NCBI GenBank assembly: GCA_016193195.1
Contig: JACPSQ010000078.1
Coordinates: 1-7,662, forward strand
Direction: 5' to 3'
Source: Candidatus Omnitrophota bacterium
GTDB taxonomy: Bacteria; Omnitrophota; Gorgyraeia; Aquiviventales; Aquiviventaceae
DNA length: 7,662 bases
Part shown: in pieces, positions 6,103 through 7,662 of the stretch
How the letters are laid out: every line of letters starts with the position of its first letter
Position numbering within the stretch: position 1 is the first letter of the stretch
The notes under the pieces: model-generated
Databases searched by the model: none
What the model was told of the DNA's origin: nothing
The model's input: only the letters and a program-made list of their open reading frames with translations
Program-made: the position numbers and the translations under genes

Positions 6103-6131
6103 TCAGGTAACAGGAGGTGCATGATGAGACA
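6096..6131 (+). repeat. Inverted repeat enclosing the ribosome binding site and start of the exported-protein gene
   Basis: TGTCTCATCA (6096-6105) is perfectly complementary to TGATGAGACA (6122-6131), 10 base pairs. The 16-base loop contains AGGAGGT, and the right arm covers the start codon region. In a read-through mRNA this hairpin would bury the start. A transcript from the candidate promoter would lack the left arm. TGTCTCAT at 6188-6195 can also pair with 6124-6131. Confidence 0.6.
6112..6118 (+). promoter_or_regulatory. Strong ribosome binding site of the exported-protein gene
   Basis: AGGAGGT is a near-perfect Shine-Dalgarno sequence. It ends 2 bases before ATG 6121 and 5 bases before the adjacent in-frame ATG 6124; by spacing, 6124 may be the codon actually used. 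Confidence 0.75.
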
Positions 6132-7662
6132 GCTCAGCAGAATTACTGGGATCGTGATGATGGTGGGGTTACTGGGGTGGGGAGAAGTGTCTCATGCCAC
6201 GGTGCTGCCGTACCCTGAGGCGTCGGCGGGGTGGGTGATCGAAGCGGCGGACTACACCGGCGAGGTGAAGGATCAGATCGCCCGGTTGGAAGTACGCTAC
6301 ACCGTCCGCGTCATTCGGGATGGCTGGACCGAAATCCCGCTCGCCCTCGGCATGACGGTGACCGACATCAAACTGGAGAAGAAAGTCGGCGAAGCGTACC
6401 TCAGGCCGCAGGGGAACACCTATGTCCTCGCCACGACGCAGAAAGGGACGTACACCGTTCGCGTGAAGGGCTCCACACGGTTGGCGCAGGAGAGCCAGTT
6501 TGAAGGACTGCAGCTTGGCATTCCCCAGGCGACCTTTTCCACACTGGCGCTCATCGTTCCACGCAAAGACGTGGAGCTGCGCCTGGAGGATCAGCTCTAT
6601 GTCGAGAGCCGGCCGGAGGCCTCGCGCGGCGGCGTGAAGCTGATGGCCAAGTTCGGTGCGGCTGATCGGATCGACCTGCGGTGGCGGACCAAGCCGGTCA
6701 CACCAGTCAAGATCGAGCCGGTCATCTATGGAGAGGTCAACACGATGGTGACGATCGAAGAGCAACTCGCGCGCCTTTCGTCCATCATCGACTACCGGAT
6801 GGCCCAGGGGGAGATCAAGGAGCTTAAGGTGCAGCTTCCGCTTGGCATCAACGTGCTCAACGTCCGCGGGGCCAGCATCGAGGATTGGCACGTCGCTGAC
6901 ACACAGGGCCATAAGACGCTGACCGTGACACTGGGATTTGCGCTGAAGGACACGACGTACCGGCTCGTCGTTGAAGGCGAGGAGACGATGAAGGAAACCG
7001 CTTCGGACTATGGCCTACCCGAAATCCATCTCTTGGGCGTGAAGCAGGAGCGCGGCTACCTCGCGGTGGCCCGGGAGGGGAGCATTGAGCTTGCCCCAGC
7101 TACAACGGAGGGGATCAACCGGGTGGATGTGAGGGAACTGCCTGACCTCCTACGGGCGGCGGCTGGGTCACCCGCGATCCTGGCGTTCAAGTACCACCAG
7201 CATCCGTACCGCGTCACCATGTCACTGACGAGACATCGAGACCATCCGGTGCTCGCGGCGATTGCGGAGCGGGGAGAGCTGGTCACGGTCCTCTCCCGGC
7301 AGGGGGAGCTCCTGACCCGCGCGACCTATCTCATCAAGGCCAACAAGAAGCAGTTCGTGGAGGTGAAGCTGCCAGCAGGTGCCACCCTCTGGAGCTGCAT
7401 CGTCGGGGGGAAATCGGTGAAGCCCGTCGAGGGGAAGGAGGGGACGCTCCTCATCCCGCTGGACGCGATGGCCGACGGCGCAAACACGACACCTGTCGAG
7501 ATCGTCTACTTCGAGCAACGGCCGAAGCTCATCCGGATCGGTCACGTGAAGCTCCAGGGGCCGACCCTCGATGTGCCGACGACGGTGGCCAACTGGTCGC
7601 TCTACGCGCCGCGCGAGATCAGGTTCCTCAACATGAGCGGCAACATGGACCGGGGGGCAGCG
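6121..7662 (+). CDS. Large exported protein of unknown function, 3'-truncated by the window edge
   Basis: The frame stays open for 514 codons to the window end. Residues 1-26 form a signal peptide: basic start (MMRQLSR), hydrophobic core IVMMVGLLGW, and a likely signal-peptidase-I site SHA/T after residue 26; no lipobox cysteine is present. The rest has no long hydrophobic stretch. It reads as many alternating beta strands, for example QIARLEVRYTVRVIRDGWTE, NTYVLATTQKGTYTVRVKG and TLTVTLGFALKDTTYRLVVE, suggesting a row of beta-sandwich domains outside the cytoplasm. One near-helical stretch (TIEEQLARLSSIIDYRMAQG) follows about residue 210. There is one cysteine, at about 426. The segment LPAGATLWSCIVGGKSVKPV resembles, from memory, a motif in large uncharacterised exported proteins of Planctomycetota, Nitrospirota and Omnitrophota. 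I do not recognise a named family and assign no function. It follows the anti-sigma gene by 73 bases and has its own candidate ECF promoter, so it is probably a main target of the sigma factor. The coding sequence is well supported by the ribosome binding site, signal peptide and unbroken frame. Confidence 0.87.
   Translation, partial: MMRQLSRITGIVMMVGLLGWGEVSHATVLPYPEASAGWVIEAADYTGEVKDQIARLEVRYTVRVIRDGWTEIPLALGMTVTDIKLEKKVGEAYLRPQGNTYVLATTQKGTYTVRVKGSTRLAQESQFEGLQLGIPQATFSTLALIVPRKDVELRLEDQLYVESRPEASRGGVKLMAKFGAADRIDLRWRTKPVTPVKIEPVIYGEVNTMVTIEEQLARLSSIIDYRMAQGEIKELKVQLPLGINVLNVRGASIEDWHVADTQGHKTLTVTLGFALKDTTYRLVVEGEETMKETASDYGLPEIHLLGVKQERGYLAVAREGSIELAPATTEGINRVDVRELPDLLRAAAGSPAILAFKYHQHPYRVTMSLTRHRDHPVLAAIAERGELVTVLSRQGELLTRATYLIKANKKQFVEVKLPAGATLWSCIVGGKSVKPVEGKEGTLLIPLDAMADGANTTPVEIVYFEQRPKLIRIGHVKLQGPTLDVPTTVANWSLYAPREIRFLNMSGNMDRGAA

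Noticed and set aside
6187..6195. Third GTGTCTCAT copy as another promoter
   Set aside because: It has no GGAAC element at the expected distance upstream and lies inside the signal-peptide coding region.
6169..6912. Minus-strand frame of 247 codons opposite the exported-protein gene
   Set aside because: The plus strand has a strong ribosome binding site, a signal peptide and 514 uninterrupted codons; the antisense product shows no recognisable features.

Overview
The window is a dense, entirely plus-strand stretch of a high-GC bacterial chromosome. It holds six protein genes packed with gaps of under about 75 bases. I see no tRNA, rRNA, CRISPR array or transposase. The Ste24-like protease, the RpoE-type sigma factor and the large exported protein suggest an uncultured diderm (for example Nitrospirota, Methylomirabilota or Omnitrophota-like). 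That placement is inference from gene style, not a phylogenetic result.

Left half (1-4177): a glycerol-use operon. The 3' part of glpK (glycerol kinase, 5' end outside the window) is followed after 28 bases by glpD (FAD-dependent glycerol-3-phosphate dehydrogenase). Together they take glycerol to glycerol-3-phosphate and then dihydroxyacetone phosphate, feeding electrons to the quinone pool. A membrane M48 metalloprotease gene overlaps the glpD stop by 14 bases and is probably co-transcribed.

Right half (4178-7662): an envelope-signalling cassette. It contains an ECF sigma factor (RpoE-like), a membrane-spanning zinc-finger anti-sigma factor with a CPPC motif in its outer domain, and the first 514 codons of a large exported, probably beta-rich protein of no family I can name. 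The exported gene runs off the right edge.

The most interesting unexplained signal is a bipartite motif found twice: GGAAC, then 15-16 bases, then GTGTCTCATCAG. One copy lies at the head of the sigma gene (4179-4211), the other just upstream of the exported-protein gene (6075-6106). It looks like an RpoE-type promoter, so the sigma factor may drive both its own gene and the exported protein. If the first copy is real, transcription would start downstream of the obvious sigma ATG (4185). Bases 4215-4307 would then be a structured 5' leader with three tandem hairpins and a competing alternative pairing, and the true start would be a GTG near 4308, giving a typical ECF length of 199 residues. 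Two short repeats (a 22-base-period direct repeat at 4912-4946 and a TAGTCCR heptad array at 6038-6068) sit in the remaining gaps.
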